Assembly: GCA_043228905.1 (NCBI GenBank) | Contig: JBHGNT010000002.1 | Location: forward strand, 18,662,001-18,726,000 | DNA: 64,000 bases | Origin: Azolla caroliniana | Lineage: Eukaryota > Polypodiophyta | Direction of reading: 5' to 3' | Part shown: positions 63,574 through 64,000 of the stretch, piece after piece | Position numbering within the stretch: the stretch's first letter is position 1 | Layout of the letters: the number at the start of each line of letters is the position of its first letter | Position numbers and translations under genes: made by a program | Notes under the pieces: generated by a model | What the model was told of the DNA's origin: nothing | Database searches by the model: none | Seen by the model: only the letters and a program-made list of their open reading frames with translations

Positions 63574-64000
63574 TGTTAGGAATATTGGGAATTGGAATTA
63601 GCTTAGACAACCCACACAATAATGCTAGACGCAACTAAAAAACTAGAATACAGGTTCAAATTTTTACGTGGAAAACCCAAATTGGGATAAACCATGAGAC
63701 CCTTGGGGTACCAAAACTTCCACTATACTCAAGAGTACAAGTAAGAACCACCTCTCTAGTTTTCACTAGAGGAATACATATGCATCAAGGCAACAACTTT
63801 GGTAATAGACTTCACCTGATTGGATGGAAAGAACAACAAGAAGACAAACAAAACACATAACAAAAAAACCTACTGCAGACGGACAAGAAAGTCGTTCTCC
63901 TGTCATGACGTGTGTGCTTCTCGACGGCTCGAACAACCCCTCTCAAAATCTCTGTCTCGTCTGCACAGTCCTGAAAACGTTCTCGCATTCTCCTCTTCTT
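63574..64000 (-). repeat. Element K 5' LTR (runs off the window)
   Basis: On the minus strand it ends CCTAACA, like CCTATCA of element D. It holds the complement of GGGTTTTCCACGTAAA near 63665. The other end is outside the window. Confidence 0.75.

Overview
This is a window from a large, repeat-dense plant nuclear genome. It holds introns, plant LTR retrotransposons primed by initiator tRNA-Met, and pieces of one MIKC-type MADS-box gene. I cannot name the species. Nearly all the rest of the DNA is Ty1/copia and Ty3/gypsy elements in several states of decay. I saw no tRNA, rRNA, CRISPR array or bacterial-type gene.

Region 1 (1-14.9 kb): a decayed LINE with internal duplications (about 0.4-1.9 kb) lies inside a larger direct duplication. 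It is followed by a minus-strand MADS-box locus of the SVP/StMADS11 type. Six exons can be placed (14705-14518, 14383-14281, 4554-4505, 4173-4071, 3829-3788, 3657-3614), and their splice phases agree. Intron 2 is about 9.7 kb. It holds a broken unidentified ORF (4.9-5.3 kb), a copia pol fragment (6.2-7.0 kb) and a decayed copia element A (8182-13609), which itself carries an 814-bp LTR-like insertion. The MADS exon 1 has a stop at codon 4 and a damaged basic region, so the gene may be dead.

Region 2 (15-20.8 kb): AT-rich DNA, microsatellites, a minus-strand LINE scrap, and a deleted copia element C (18317-20491) that keeps two LTRs and only the RNase H end of pol.

Region 3 (20.8-47.2 kb): a four-level nest with a target duplication at every level. 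Copia D (20816-47167, duplication AAATG) sits in a 145-bp tandem-repeat array. Gypsy E (21055-41719, duplication ACGT) sits in D's 5' LTR. Copia F (28432-39438, minus strand, duplication TAACA) sits in E's integrase C-terminal region. Copia G (28846-34304, plus strand, duplication TATAC) sits in F's 3' LTR. G is the youngest and is nearly intact: its gag-pol frame carries one stop codon. F and G are close relatives in opposite orientation and form a long inverted repeat.

Region 4 (47.6-64 kb): a second nest on the minus strand. Pieces of a D-like copia K (48.6 kb and 63.2-64 kb) flank gypsy H (about 48.8-57.56 kb, with an intact 1029-residue pol ORF and a long extra coiled-coil ORF downstream of pol), the 3' end of copia I (57.55-59.11 kb, with an unusual basic/acidic Pol tail) and decayed copia J (59115-63222).

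The elements encode the usual capsid, protease, integrase, reverse transcriptase and RNase H functions for cytoplasmic particle assembly, reverse transcription and nuclear integration. The MADS locus is the only host gene I can support.
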